Assembly (NCBI GenBank): GCA_013396915.1
Contig: VWZL01002042.1
Location: 186,001 to 250,000, forward strand
Direction: 5' to 3'
DNA: 64,000 nt
DNA from: Stercorarius parasiticus
Lineage: Eukaryota > Chordata > Aves > Charadriiformes > Stercorariidae
Below are positions 1 to 11,811 of this stretch, one piece after another. Under the pieces are notes generated by a model. That model did not search any database, was not told where the DNA came from, and worked only from the letters and a program-made list of their open reading frames with translations. A program made the translations under genes and the position numbers. The number at the start of each line of letters is the position of its first letter. The stretch's first letter is position 1.

Positions 1-711
1 CTCCGAGAAAGGGCAGTGTTTGTTTTCAGTGTCTTGGATGGAAACCCACGTGCAGCTTCCTTCACTGCTGGAGCTGCTTGTGCATAAAGACAAATGGGAT
101 TAGATATCTATTTTAATTCTGAGCTTTTAAGCATGCTTTATCCAAACCAGCCGTGCATTCCCCAGTGTCCCTGTGGTTCATAGCACCGTGTGCTGTACGG
201 GGTTGGCCTCAGGCACTACGGAGCCCCTGGGCAGAGTCAGGGGAGCAGTCGAATTATTCTGAGACCCAGATTTGCTAGTCTTTCCCCTTCTGCTGAGAAG
301 CCACACAAGCACGCCCTACATCCCCCACCCTCCTGCCACACCACCCGCTCCCCAAGCAAGGGCCTCCTTTCTTCCTCCTCCTCCCAGCACTCTGCCTCCC
401 ATGAAAAAGAAGTAAGAGAACAGCTTCTCTCTTTCCATTTTCGTGCTTTTATTTAGTGCTACCGACCACAAGACGACAGTTAAAATTGAGAAAAATTAAT
501 TATGTTAAATCCAAAAGCGTGACAATATTTATACTAATACTGTGCATCACTGCCCTTTACAACCTCAGTCGTGTTCACATATTAATGACTGACCTCCCCT
601 GCCCATGGGACGTGCTTTAACAAGAAAATGCAGGATATTAGTTAGAAAAATGTGCTGCTGACAGTAAGACAAAACCCATCACAGTGTTTGTAACACCACT
701 CCAGCCATTAC
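1..711. other. Non-coding flank, no gene recognised
   Basis: No exon, RNA gene or repeat family was recognised. Bases about 300-400 are C/T-rich on the plus strand, which keeps one reading frame open by composition. Bases 470-600 are AT-rich. The next feature, a CR1 element, starts abruptly at about 712, as expected for a 5'-truncated LINE insertion. Confidence 0.6.
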
Positions 712-1905
712 ATAAGTCCTGCTGACAAACCTGACCTCCTCCTGTGACAAGGTGACCCACTTAGTGGACAAGGGAAAGGCTGGGGATGTTGTCTACCTAG
801 ACTTTAGTAAAGCTTTTGACATCATTTCCCACAGCATTCTCCTGGAGAAACTGGCTGTTCACAGCCTGGATGGGTGTACTCTTCGCTGGGTAAAAAACCG
901 GCTCGAGGGCCGGGCCCAAAGAGTTGATGGTGGCTGGTCACAAGTGGAATTGGGGACAGTTCTGTTTAGTATCTTTATCAATGATGTGGACGAGGGGATG
1001 GAGTGCACCCTCAGTAAGTTTGCAGGTGACACCAAGTTGGGCAGGAGTGCTGATCTACTGGAGGGTAGGAAGGCTCTACAGAGGGACCTGGACAGGCTGG
1101 ATTGATGAGCCAAGGCCAATGGTATGGGGTTCAACAAGGCCAAGTGCCGGGTCCTGCACTTGGGTCACAACAACCCCATGCAGCGCTACAGGCTTGGGGA
1201 GGAGTGGCTGGAGATCTGCTTGGTGGAAAAGGACCTGGGGGTGTTTGTCAACTGCCAGCTGAATATGAGTCAACAGTGTGCCCAGGAGGCCAAGGCAGCC
1301 AACAGCATCCTGGCTTGTGTCAGAAAGAGTGTGGCCAGCAGGACTAGGGAAGCGATCGTCCCCCTGTACTTGGCACTGGTGAGGCCCCACCTCGAGTGCT
1401 GTGTCCAGGTTTGGGCCCCTCACTGCAAGAAAGACATTGAGGTGCTGGAGCATGTCCAGAGAAGGGCAACAAAGCTGGTGCGGGGTCTGGAGCACAAGTC
1501 TTGGGAGGAGCGGCTGAGGGAGCTGGGGGTGCTCAGCCTGGAGAAAAGGAGGCTGAGGGGAGATCTTATTGCGCTCTACAACTGCCTAAAAGGAGGGGGT
1601 AGTAAGGTGGGGGTCAGTCTCTTCTCCCAAGCAACAAGTAGTAGGACAAGAGGAAATGGCCTTAAGTTGCACCAGGGGAGGTTTAGATCGGATATTAGGA
1701 AAAAGTTTTTCACTGCAAGAGTTATGAAGCATTGGAACAGGCTGCCCAGGGAAGCTGTTGAGTCACCATCCCTGGAGGTATTTAAAAGACGTGTGGATGT
1801 GGTGCTGAGGGACCTGGTTTAGTGGTGGACTTGGCACTGATAGGTTAACAGTTGGACTTGATCTTAAAGGTCTTTTCAAACCTAAACAATTTTATGATTT
1901 TATAA
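712..1905 (+). mobile_element. CR1 LINE, 5'-truncated, 3' end present
   Basis: CR1 is a non-LTR retrotransposon copied by target-primed reverse transcription, which usually yields 5'-truncated copies. This copy starts inside the reverse-transcriptase region, runs through the end of ORF2 (stop at 1820-1822) and about 80 bases of 3' UTR. That UTR contains the CR1-typical stretch 'ggacttgatcttaaaggtc' and ends in a degenerate octamer tail (ttttatgattttata) near 1905. The C-terminal ORF2 portion resembles the minus-strand fragment at 26149-26417 (shared [12 protein letters not shown] and SLEVFKR motifs), so the two probably belong to the same subfamily, different from the copies at 37.4 and 47.9 kb. 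Confidence 0.93.
716..1822 (+). pseudogene. CR1 ORF2 reverse-transcriptase relic
   Basis: All recognisable parts lie in one frame. The first stretch contains the RT motif YLDFSKAFD (about 798-824) and a degenerate catalytic box KFAGD (about 1016-1030), where the usual CR1 motif is FADD. The first catalytic aspartate is therefore replaced by glycine. Between them the usual [11 protein letters not shown] segment is lost or scrambled (about 930-960). Two consecutive TGA stops lie at 1103-1108. The frame then reopens for over 230 codons with the thumb and C-terminal signatures [34 protein letters not shown] and [13 protein letters not shown], ending at a natural stop. It cannot encode an active enzyme. 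Apart from the two stops and the damaged segment it has few lesions, suggesting moderate age. This is a transposon relic, not a host gene. Confidence 0.9.
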
Positions 1906-4900
1906 ACGTTTCCTACATTCTTTCTGTAGCTTGTTTCTGCATTACTGATAGCAGAGGAGCTTTTGGCATTCTTTTCAATAATACCTACAGACTCACAAAG
2001 TTAAAAGCTTGACTCTTCCAGCCCTTATTAGCATTTACCATTTTGAATCCTTACCAAAAAAAATCAGTTTCCGAAATGCTGTTTTTCATTACACAACCTA
2101 AAATGTTTTGGCTGTTCTCTCGCCCTCAGAAAAAGCTATGGCAGAACCACATGGTCACCATCTGGGGGAGTGGGCAAGAAGAAGGTGGGGGAAAATTGCC
2201 TGTAGTGAGGTGGGCAGACAGATGGATTCTTACCCCGTGGAGACAAACAATTACCTGCTACTTCTGTTTGGTGTGACAGTGAAAATGTCTCTGCAGAGAC
2301 TTAATTTTATTCATCTGGAACATACACCTTCTCTTGAAAGTCAGAGGAGGTAATTCTCCGAGGAGGCTTTCCCTGGCAAGCAGATGAATTCGATCAGGAG
2401 TTTTATAACAGATGAAAATGCTCTCTGTAGACATTATACGATTGCTCATCCCTAGGAAGATCAAGGAGGCATTGACTTTTCAGAATAGGAGGAAGAGAAC
2501 AGCACATGGGTTTCTTGCAGTAACTTGATACACGCTTGCCAGGCGTTGCGGTGGAAATGATCACACCAGAAGATTATTGATATGCGGATAAGGCGCAGTT
2601 TGCAACTGAGATGCAACCTTTGCAAATGTAAAATAGATTCTCATCCTTGCGCAGTAGCTGCCTGGGAATTGCCTTAAAGTTAGAATTAAACACTGTGGCA
2701 AGGAAATACCAGTAACAAGAGCCTATAAAAGATGGTATTTACTGAGAGCTGGGACTGGCCTCCACTGATTGAAGGGAGGTTTCCCAGTATTTCTATATGT
2801 AATCATATACAGAGCTAACTCTATGCTGCAATTGCTTCATTAATAGAGCCCTTTGGGATGCCTTTGCTAATTAGGAAATTTCCAATTAACTAGGAATCTT
2901 TATCTTTTTAGTCTTTCCCTTTTGTATGACTTGAACACGTTAGAGTATGATTCAGCCGCAGAGTCTTAGTACCTGGGTAGGTGAGAGTTAGAGTCTGAGT
3001 ATCTTACACTGTAGGAACTTACTCCAAGGAGACGACTGCAGGGCTTTCAGTGACACCCCATATATCAGAATCCAGCTCAAAATGTTCCATGCTCTGTAGA
3101 CACAATAGGACAACAGCTATAAATACTCTTCAGGCTGTGCTAAAGGACAACAAACAGTAAATTGAGGATGGTTAGTTATTCTTGAATGCAACTGTCACAG
3201 GAAATTAGACAGTTTCTTCTGCCACTCTGACCACAAACAGAAATTGTTATTGTATGCAATTTTCAGTTTCTTTCTACTATGCAGACACACATCTTCAGTG
3301 AGCTGATTGTGCCTGTCTACAGCATACAAAAATGCTTTTAAGACTTCTGCTTTTAAACTAAGTGCAAGAAATTTGTTCAAACCTTGTCTGTAAAGCTTCT
3401 ATTTCAGCTTAAGCACTGAAATCATCACTCTTTTTTGAGTATTTTAGGTTTTATCATCAGGATTTCAGGAACCGAAAGTTGCAGTAGCCATCTCATTTCA
3501 AATCATTTAGGCCCTGGTATAGCAAATAGTAGTCACGCTGTTAAATTCAGGAAAAAAAAAAAGTTATTTTCAAGTCTGCGAGGCCTCTATGCTTAAAATT
3601 CAACATGTGTCCACCACGCTTTATTGGATAAGGGCCTTGCGCAATGGGGGAAAGCTTCTTACCTTCTGTGAAAAGATTTTTCTGTATTTTAGTGATTTGC
3701 AGTAGGGCTTGACATAGCAGAACACAATACAAAGAAGGTGTGACAGGCATTTGCTCTTTGGGGCATAAATAACACAAACAGCATCCAGCAGTGACTTGTT
3801 TGGCCTTGAGTCCCGTATGGGAGCTCTATCCTTGTCCTACTCCTGTATTCGCTCGCTGCGCTCAGGAGTCATCCCCTTAACCAACACCTACCCACTGAAG
3901 CCAGTGGTGCTGTTGAAACGTGGAGAGCTCTTTGGTTGAGGAGAATTATTGGGCACTGCGTCAAGACCGTGACTATTTAAAAACATAATTCTGCAGTTCT
4001 ACAGGGGAAACGTGGACATGGCAGTTTAGGAGGGGTCTGAAGAAGAGCTTGCAAATAATTCTTCTTCCTCTGCACTTGCCTCCCTTCGTCCTAGCAGTTA
4101 AAAATACACGCTTCAACTCTCCACAACTTCTGCTCCATGTAATGGGCAACACTCCGGTTTGAGCAGTGGGCTGGGTGCAGATGTGAAGTGTCCAGCTGAA
4201 AGCAATGGAAAAAATAGGAAAATAGGTACCATACTATGGTGCAGGCTTCCCCTGCGCTCACCCACATACTCTCCAGGGGTCAGTTGATAGCAACCAAGTT
4301 CATTCCCATGGCCACAGTCAGTATTTTGCCTCTCGCTGAAATTGTCAGCTAGAGCTATTGGAAAAAAACATTAAAAAGAAAAAAAAGCAAAAAAGAAGCA
4401 ATTCTAATGAACATGGTAGGTTCGTTAACATTTACAACTTATTAATACTCTAAAACACAGAACTGCCAGAAAGAATTTCAAATTAGTGTCAGCCCATCAG
4501 TGGTATTTGCTGAGATATCACCCCTGGGAGGGACTGGATGGGAATTCCCACCTTCTTTCACAGAACCACCTTTGCTGTCCCCTCCATGCCCCCTGGATAC
4601 GTTGGCTATCTCCCTTTCGCTGCCATTCTTTCTGAGGGGCTCTTCCCTCTCTCTTGCAGGCAATGGAGAACTGAGATAGCTCTGCCATGGAGGCAGCTGA
4701 CTGGAGCAGCCCACGGGGCCAGAATGCGCATTCTGCACCTGGCCCAGGGCAGGGTCCCTGAAAAAGCAAGGGGAGAGGGGAAGGAAGGAGGTAGATTGTA
4801 GCTCTGTGTCGCAGGGTAGCCTGTCCCACGTTCGGGATCTCTAGCGTGCTCGGTTCCTCCCAAACTATCAGCATTCAACGAAGTCAGTGGAGAGATCAGT

Positions 4901-5274
4901 ACCGGGTGCTGCATGGAGGATGGGTGCCGTCACACCTTGCGTCACTCTCTCCATGCAGGGTTCAGTTTGCTCAGCAGGATGCAGGGAGTTTTCAGATTTC
5001 AGGCAACCTCTGACTTGCCTTGGGGAGACATACACTACAGTTATAAAAGCAAAGTATTTGTATTCCTAAGACGTGAAGGAAAAATCAGTGGAAATACAGA
5101 GGGGTTAATCTTCAATCAAGGAAGGTTCAGATATGCAGCTTTTAGAAATTTCATCTCTTTGATCAAATAGAAAACTGTCAGACATCTCTCCTTTTCTCAT
5201 TCCTGTGGTTTCCCCATTTGTAAGCACCAAAATGCTTTACAACCTTTTTCAAATTGAACCTTGGTGCAGATCTG
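1906..5274. other. Non-coding stretch, no gene recognised
   Basis: Mostly AT-rich unique-looking DNA. It holds a short A-run at about 3550, an A-rich tract at 4361-4400 and a somewhat GC-richer block at about 4500-4990. Inside that block, 'ctcttccctctctcttgcag' ending near 4660 looks like a 3' splice site, but all downstream frames are short and unlike any known protein. No repeat family was recognised. Confidence 0.55.
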
Positions 5275-5440
5275 GGAAGAGGGAGGCAATGGTATCACTA
5301 ATTGTCCCTGTTTCCCACCCTGGGAAACGCGTGGTGGCTATGCAGCCCCATGACCTGGTGGGGATCAGACGGTGAGTCAGTGGCAGGGCTGGGAACAGCG
5401 CTCACGGCTTTTTTCTTTCTTGTGCTCTGACTCCGAGCTT
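5275..5440 (-). repeat. MIR/CORE-SINE-like relic
   Basis: Read on the plus strand, the order of motifs matches the reverse complement of MIR-type SINEs: 'tgtccctgtttccca' (the two-sided 'fraction of A/T then gggaaact' region), then 'catgacctgg', then 'gtgagtcagtggcagggctggga', then 'tgctctgactccgagc'. These correspond to the familiar 'aaggtcacacagcaagtcagtggcagagc...' and 'ctgactccaagccc' segments. The match is patchy, as expected for an element over 100 million years old. Assigned by eye only. Confidence 0.45.
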
Positions 5441-8400
5441 TTTCCACGTGTGGCTTATTGCAAATCAGTCACGGTTAGAAAAGTTATCATCTGTCTGGGT
5501 ATTTCATATTTCTTCTTTCTCAGTCAGTCCCAGAGACAGCTTGCTCAATAAACAGAGTAGGATTCTTCCAACCGATAGGACTGCCAGGTCAAATAAGGAT
5601 AAAAAAATTCCATCTGTCTTTTCTCCCATATTCCCCATCCCTCGCAGAGCGTGAAGGCAAGCAGAGTTCAAAACCCTGCCTTTCTCTAGCTGCGTTGGCC
5701 TCTCTGCTTTCCAGAAGGCAGAGGAGAAACCTGGGCTGCCTGGCAGAGGAGGCAAACAAAATAGTCTGAGAGAACAGTATGAAAAAGAACTTGTTCCCTG
5801 GCCCTCCTTCTGCTTTAGGCATCATGCAATATTTTGGAGATGACCTATTCTCAACTTGAATTTGACATGGTTTTGAATTTTATTTTCACATTCTCTCAAC
5901 CGCATGTATCGAAGAAATTTGTATCTGTTAGTAAACGTCTTTTTCAAGGGTGAATTTTAAAGTCCCCTCCAGGTATTTATAAGGGACTTTCACCATAGGC
6001 TCAGGTTTGATCTGTGGATGTCACTGAGAGTTTTGTCTTTCAGTTCAGAGAAAGTCAATTTAAACGAACACGGAGGAAAAAAAAGAAAAGATGATGGACT
6101 TGCTTCTGCATTACTCAACAGGCACTTCGACTTCATCACAAGCAGCATGAGATCTGATTAGGGCAGGGGGAGATGCTCATCCCGCAAAACACTTCAACAC
6201 GTTTTCATCTTTAAGTATATAAATAGCCCCACTGAAATCTAGGAAATACCCATGTGCTTAATGTTAAGTATTGACTTTAAGTGCTTTGCTGGTTCAGTAC
6301 CAAAATAATTATTTATGAAGTGCTGTCAAATACATCAGACACTAAGAAAATACTTATTCTGATAAAATCCTTTGGCTCAGAATGTCCTATGTGACTGCTC
6401 AGAACTGCAGCAAATAACATTTTCAGATAAACTGGGCATTCCATTAAAAATTTCTCTCTAGACTCGAGATTAACAGCTGTTCCTTTGTTTTGTTTCCTGA
6501 AAAAAATTCAACACCAGATGATCTTTAAGAGCACAGATCGACAGTCATTGAGAGCTCAAATGTTACCGTAGTCTTGTAGAACTTGCCAGGAGCAGAATCA
6601 ATCATTTTTTGCCATTAATCTCTAGTAAAATAAAGCAAATATAGCACACAGTTCGGCAGCTTGGCTTCCACTCATTTGAGGCAAGTTGCAGGCATAATCC
6701 ATTAGCCAGTTGCTTACAGTATTATCTTGATTGTACTACTTCTTTTGTGCCATCCCAGCTAGGAGGTCATTAATCTATTTTCAATATAGCTGCAGAAGAC
6801 CTGCCTTATTAATGTCCCATAAATGTGGATATAATGAAGTCCTTTCCAACCACAGTAGCCTGTATGGGAAAATTAAGACTCGTTCTTGCGGTGCATTTAA
6901 AATAATGGCAAATATTCAAAAGGAATCTTGAGCACAAGCGTCATCCCGCTCTCCGCCGGGGGCAGAGGCAGCTTCATTAGCCAAAGGCACGTTCAGCCGT
7001 GGTGTGAGCGCTTGTGCATGTGTGTGTTTGAACTTGTTACTGTTCTCACCTAATTATGACAGGGAAGCACGGATTCAGCAGCAGTGAAGACCAAGTAATT
7101 TGAGGGAAAGAAACATGCAAGTGGGTGAGAGAGATCTTATTTGTACCTCTTCCAGATGTTGTCCTGAGGGAACCGCGATGTGGGCTTATGGGTTATTAGG
7201 TCCAGCAGACAGCCCCAGAGACCTCCCACCAGTCAGCACCTACAGACAGTGACAAGGCAGAAGTCTGCAGGAAACCAGGCTTCGTTATTTCTACCACCCA
7301 CAGCTCTTCCTCATTATTTGATTGAGTCTGTTATTCTTAGATTGCCTAGTGCTACACAGAAGTTGCACATTTCTTAAAATCTGGAATATTTTGGCCACTT
7401 GTATCAATCCTGGACTGCTAACTTTGCCTTGTCTTGTCAGAAAGACGTGTGAGTTCATGTGGGTGGGTTAAACAGCTTTAAAAATTGTCTTTGCAGACAG
7501 GTGCAGAAAATGTTTTCACTTTCATCTATTTTAATTCTGAAAGGTAAGCGTGCCTTACATCTCGTTGCTCAATACGTTGCATTCTTCTGATTTAGGACCA
7601 TAGGGCGCTTAGCTCTCCCCTGTACCTCTCTTTGATGTCCAATGCTCGTGCTGCTTTTACTGAAGAAAGCCCAAAGCTCACGTGCCCCTGGGAGAGGAAT
7701 TGCCTTGCTCCGTGCCGCTGCCTTCAGTGAGTTTTGATCACACTTATGCCACAGATTAGTGAGAGGATCCTGCTCTGTTCATCAGTCACCCTGTAATGCC
7801 TTGTCCTAGCGAGGGGGGGACATTGATTGAGCATCATTAGCTCTCAAGAAGAAAGCACTTAAGAGAAGATGAGTTTGATCAATTCCAGGCATGCGGTAGG
7901 TTCCACCAGCCAGTTCCTGCCCAGGAGCAGCATCAGGCCAGCACCAGGTTGCTCAGCAACCATCAGCATCCTTGCACAGAAAGCAGCAGACCTGCGCGGT
8001 GGCTTTCAAATGCCTTTGTTCACATGTTTTGAAACAAATCTTACTTTAAATACAGGAAGAAGCAGATGCCTTAGGTAATACTTCTGGAACAGTACAATTT
8101 GAAATGTTATTTTTTCATCTCTGTCACCTCCAAAGAATCACTAAAGTATTTTCCTTCTCTTACAGATTGGAGACAGATTTTCAGAGCAGCTTGTTCATGC
8201 ACCTTAATGAAATGACTGGAGTGCTTGGTCCATTTGATCAAAGGCAATCATTGCAGTGCTGAGAGCTAAGAAATTTCATTCCTAATGAAACACACATTTG
8301 TACCATTTATCGTGTCTTACACAATTGCATTTTGGGCAGTTTGAAGTTCCTCAGGAGCTGGGGAGGTAATACATGTGGTTGTGACTTCTAAGTTCCTATA

Positions 8401-10052
8401 GGAAATCTGGTCCAAGGCAGCAATGCTGGCAGATCCGTTTTCCCAGTGGACAGCTGGGAGAAGGCTGGGACAAAGCCACTTGCTTTGCCAGACAGGAATG
8501 ACCACTTAAGGTGAGATAGCAGACTTTGACAGAGGTTCATTGGGTCCACTGAAGTCCATGGGCACTTTGCTGCTGCCTTCAGCAGTCCAGCATTTCATCC
8601 AGGCTTAAATACACAGTTGATGTTATGCTGTTGATGCTTGTTTGTCTACTATGAGGATCTCCAGGAAGCATCAGAACATCTTCTTTTATCTGAAGTTTCT
8701 AATGTTACTGGTCTTTGTCCCATCTTAGCAGGCACAGCTCGTCCTCAGTACCTCTTGGAGGTCATTTTAAGTTCTTGTTTCTAACGCGGCTATTTAAAGA
8801 TCCTGTAACATAGCTAAAGAATATCATAGAGGAAAAATGTGTCATGGCTCAGCTGAGGGTGTGATTGATAGGATTAGGTTGTGTTGATCATAGTATAAGC
8901 TGCTGTGGGAAGGAAATTTCCCACTGGAAACCTCAGTAAAACTACACATCTGTATCACTTTGTTACAGTACAGGTCACAAAAACTCCAATGCAATGCCCT
9001 AGAGGTATAAGACTTTGCACAATTTACTTTGTAACCGCGTTTTCATAACTGCTAATGGGACACTGATGAGTCCATTCTTTCATCAGGTAAATATGTTGTG
9101 TGACTGAAGTAGTTGTTTAATGTGTCCTAGCTCTTTATTAAAACTTACTTCTGCACTAACGCATTTTGCCTTTTTTGAAACTCTGAATAGCAGCTCACAC
9201 AGACTGGAGCACTGGAAGTAAAACCTTGCTCAGGATGGAGCTGATCACTGCTCCAGGTGGCTGGAATGTTTCTAAGGAGGACCAGCGACTGAGGACAGCT
9301 CTACAGATCCATTATCTGTACAGATCCATTATCCATTATCACAGAGCTTGCTGATAACACAACCGTCAGCCAGCAAAAGACTCTAAATCTCCCAAATGCT
9401 ATGACCGTGTACTTAAGCTGCATGTGAGCAGAACTGATTTTTCTGATTTTTCCCTTTAGTCCCCTTATCCATCCTTCTTTCAGAAAAATCTTTGCCAAGA
9501 CGATTTGTGATCCAGACATCAGTAAGCCAGTGACCAAATGTGCAAATGCAAACTGCCTGGATGTTTAACCTATCCATGCAGACTGCACCGAGAAAACCTG
9601 CATTACTCCCATGCCAGTTTTAAGTCATTCCTTTTGAATCTTGAGTTCTCTCTCCAGTTTCCCCATCTACCATCTTTTCTGGGCGCCTTCCCCCCTTAAC
9701 TGAGCACAGAGCTCTTTCTGCAGAGCATTGCATGGGCCAGTATGAAAAGCACCCTTTGTCCCTTACAGAGTAAGGTAAGTTTCTGAAGTGGATAGTTTCT
9801 GTTTCTTCTGTTTGTCTCCATATGTGGCTCCTTTGCTGACTAATACACACCCTGGGGCACTGACCTGGAGGCAGCTGCAAGGCACTGGAGAAGCTGAGCA
9901 GCTGCAATTGTATGCCACACTGCAGACGACGCAGCACCCTGGAATAACAGGCAAGGTGGATCAGATGTGTCCTTGGGCTTGCCCTGGTCAGGTAAATCTA
10001 GGCCTGGCTGGTGTGTACTGCTTAAGTGCACTTTCTGAGGAACTGCCCTGAC
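5441..10052. other. Non-coding stretch, no gene recognised
   Basis: AT-rich unique-looking sequence without recognisable exons. Noted items are a 9-base inverted repeat (arms 6932-6940 and 7009-7017) around a GC-richer spot, and a small tandem repeat at 9302-9340 (two copies of 'tacagatccattatc' followed by an extra 'cattatc'). The short open frames here look like chance products of AT-rich DNA. Confidence 0.55.
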
Positions 10053-10275
10053 TCTTAGAATCTTAGAATCTTAGAATGTGTTGGGTTGGAAGGGACCTCT
10101 AAAGGCCATCTACTCCAACGCCCCTGCAGTAAGCAGGGACATCCTCAACTAGACCAGGTTGCTCAGAGCCTCATCCAGCCTGGCCTTGAATGTCTCCAGG
10201 GATGGGGCCTCCACCACCTCTCTGGGCAACCTGGGCCAGTGTCTCACCACCCTCATTGTAAAGAGGAATATTCTC
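10053..10275 (-). mobile_element. CR1 LINE 3' fragment
   Basis: In minus orientation this is the 3' end of a CR1 element. The plus strand begins with the tail ('cttagaat' repeated three times, i.e. attctaag on the minus strand), then 'gttgggttggaagggacct', 'ccagcctggccttgaatgtc' and 'cctccaccacctctctggg'. On the minus strand it encodes the last residues of ORF2 ([20 protein letters not shown], then LSNLV and a stop at 10149-10151). Only the last ~40 codons and the 3' UTR remain. It is very like the fragment at 62285-62484, with about 13 differences by eye over some 186 bases. Confidence 0.92.
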
Positions 10276-10461
10276 TGGAATAAGGAAGAAGCATGCTTGT
10301 GTAATAAAAGGAAAACTGGAATAGTGCATCCCCAAGGGAGACAGTAGAGATGAAAAGTATTTGGCAAGGGAAACCTCGCTTAGATGACCTGGAAAAGAAA
10401 GCCATAAATAGCAAAATGGTTGTAACACACAGGTGTGGAGGATTGTGTCCCCCTCCACCCC

Positions 10462-10477
10462 TTTTTTTTTTTTTTTT
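10462..10477. repeat. Poly-T run (T16)
   Basis: Sixteen consecutive T residues preceded by a C-rich stretch (ccccctccacccc) and followed by acag. It does not sit at the end of a recognised retroelement. Confidence 0.95.
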
Positions 10478-11685
10478 ACAGCTACTAAGCACAATGATGG
10501 GAAAAATGCCAGCTAGTCTGCAGGAGAGCTATTTACACACAGCACTGACACATCTGGATGACAGCTACGTCAACTGTTTCTCACCCCACCCCACCTACTC
10601 TGAAAGGATGTCCCACTGAGGGTGATGTGACAGCAAAGCCCACCACAAGCTGGTCCAAACCTAGCTTATTTGTGTGGAAAGTTAAAATGATGGTGGTTGT
10701 TGATTAGACCCACCTGCGATGATGAGTTTGTGGTGGGGAATCTGTTCTCCAGAAACAGTGCTTACGGTCGTCTGTCTCCACTGACCAGGACTGGATGGTC
10801 AGTATCCCAGAGGATACCACTGGTCTCACCTGCAGATGTGACAGAAAAAAAAGCATTTATTCATGTACAAAAGGGAACTGTCTCTGGGTCATCCACAGCA
10901 TTGATGTTATAGCAATCACGTGCTAGAGGTAACAACCTCCTTGAAGTTCCTATTGGTCTCAAGTCTTAATTTTTAAAATTTTCTGTAGCATAAGAAATAC
11001 CAGAATGCAGCAGGGTATCACGGATTGAGGATCTATATCTTAAAGGCTATCACTGAATTATTTTTGTGCTGCACAGCAAATTGCGCCATCTGTAACACAG
11101 GTGATACTGTATAGAAAGAATCGAGAAATTTAAGGATGGCAAAGATCAGTGAATTTAGGTGCAAGTACAGATAGACTGTCATAAAAAGATGTAATCATTT
11201 TTGTGCTGCTAATAGGAATATACCATTAACTTAAAATCACCATATGTGTAGTTTAGTGTCTCCAAAGTGTCTCCAGGGAATCAAAATAAAGAAATCTTTT
11301 CGTGCAGGAATCTGAACTGACCAGAACAAATGTAATACACCCTTAACAGAGGTGAGAATAATTTAAAGAAAACTCTGAGAGGCTGGATGGGTTTACGTTC
11401 ACCAAATGTTCTTCCACAGTACAAAAGTAACCTGCTGGTGAAACAGGTTTTCAGTGATTTGCCTCCTACTGCCTTTCAATTAGTATTGAAAAGTTTTGGC
11501 TTATAGTACAAACAATTGTTAGTGACATCATTACAGGGCAGTAAATCTTGGCATAAGCAGGCGACAGAGACTTCTAGCCTTTCTGCATCCTGAGCAGTAT
11601 TTCTAGAATACTGCTCCCGTGGGGAAAGAGATGTTGTCTTTATTTCTTAGGCTTTATCTTTGCTGCTCCAATTCCAGCCTTAACA

Positions 11686-11737
11686 GCACACGTAAGTGCA
11701 CACACAGACACAGACTCAGACACACACACGCACACGT
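11686..11737. repeat. Imperfect CA/CAGA microsatellite
   Basis: A run of CA dinucleotides interrupted by GA and CT steps (cacacacagacacagactcag, then cacacacacgcacacg). It is the reason for the odd low-complexity frames on both strands here. Confidence 0.85.
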
Positions 11738-11793
11738 GCTGCAGTTCCTCCAGCCCCTGTGAATGACAAGAACCCAGAAAATGAAGGAGGTGT

Positions 11794-11811
11794 ATGCATA
11801 TGCATATGCAT
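11794..11811. repeat. ATGCAT/ATGCATAT palindrome
   Basis: The 18 bases atgcatatgcatatgcat form a perfect palindrome made of a hexamer repeat (atgcat/atgcat with 'at' overlap). Each ATGCATAT unit is one base away from the POU-domain octamer ATGCAAAT, so it could bind POU factors, but simple expansion explains it equally well. Confidence 0.7.

Noticed and set aside
1076..1495. 139-codon minus-strand frame
   Set aside because: Antisense shadow of the CR1 reverse-transcriptase relic.
4640..4801. Acceptor-like polypyrimidine-AG followed by an open frame
   Set aside because: The frame is short and low complexity, with no donor, no homology and no partner exon.
10056..10080. Repeat 'cttagaat' considered as a telomere-like or CRISPR-like array
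   Set aside because: It is the reverse complement of a CR1 tail; there are only three units and no spacers.
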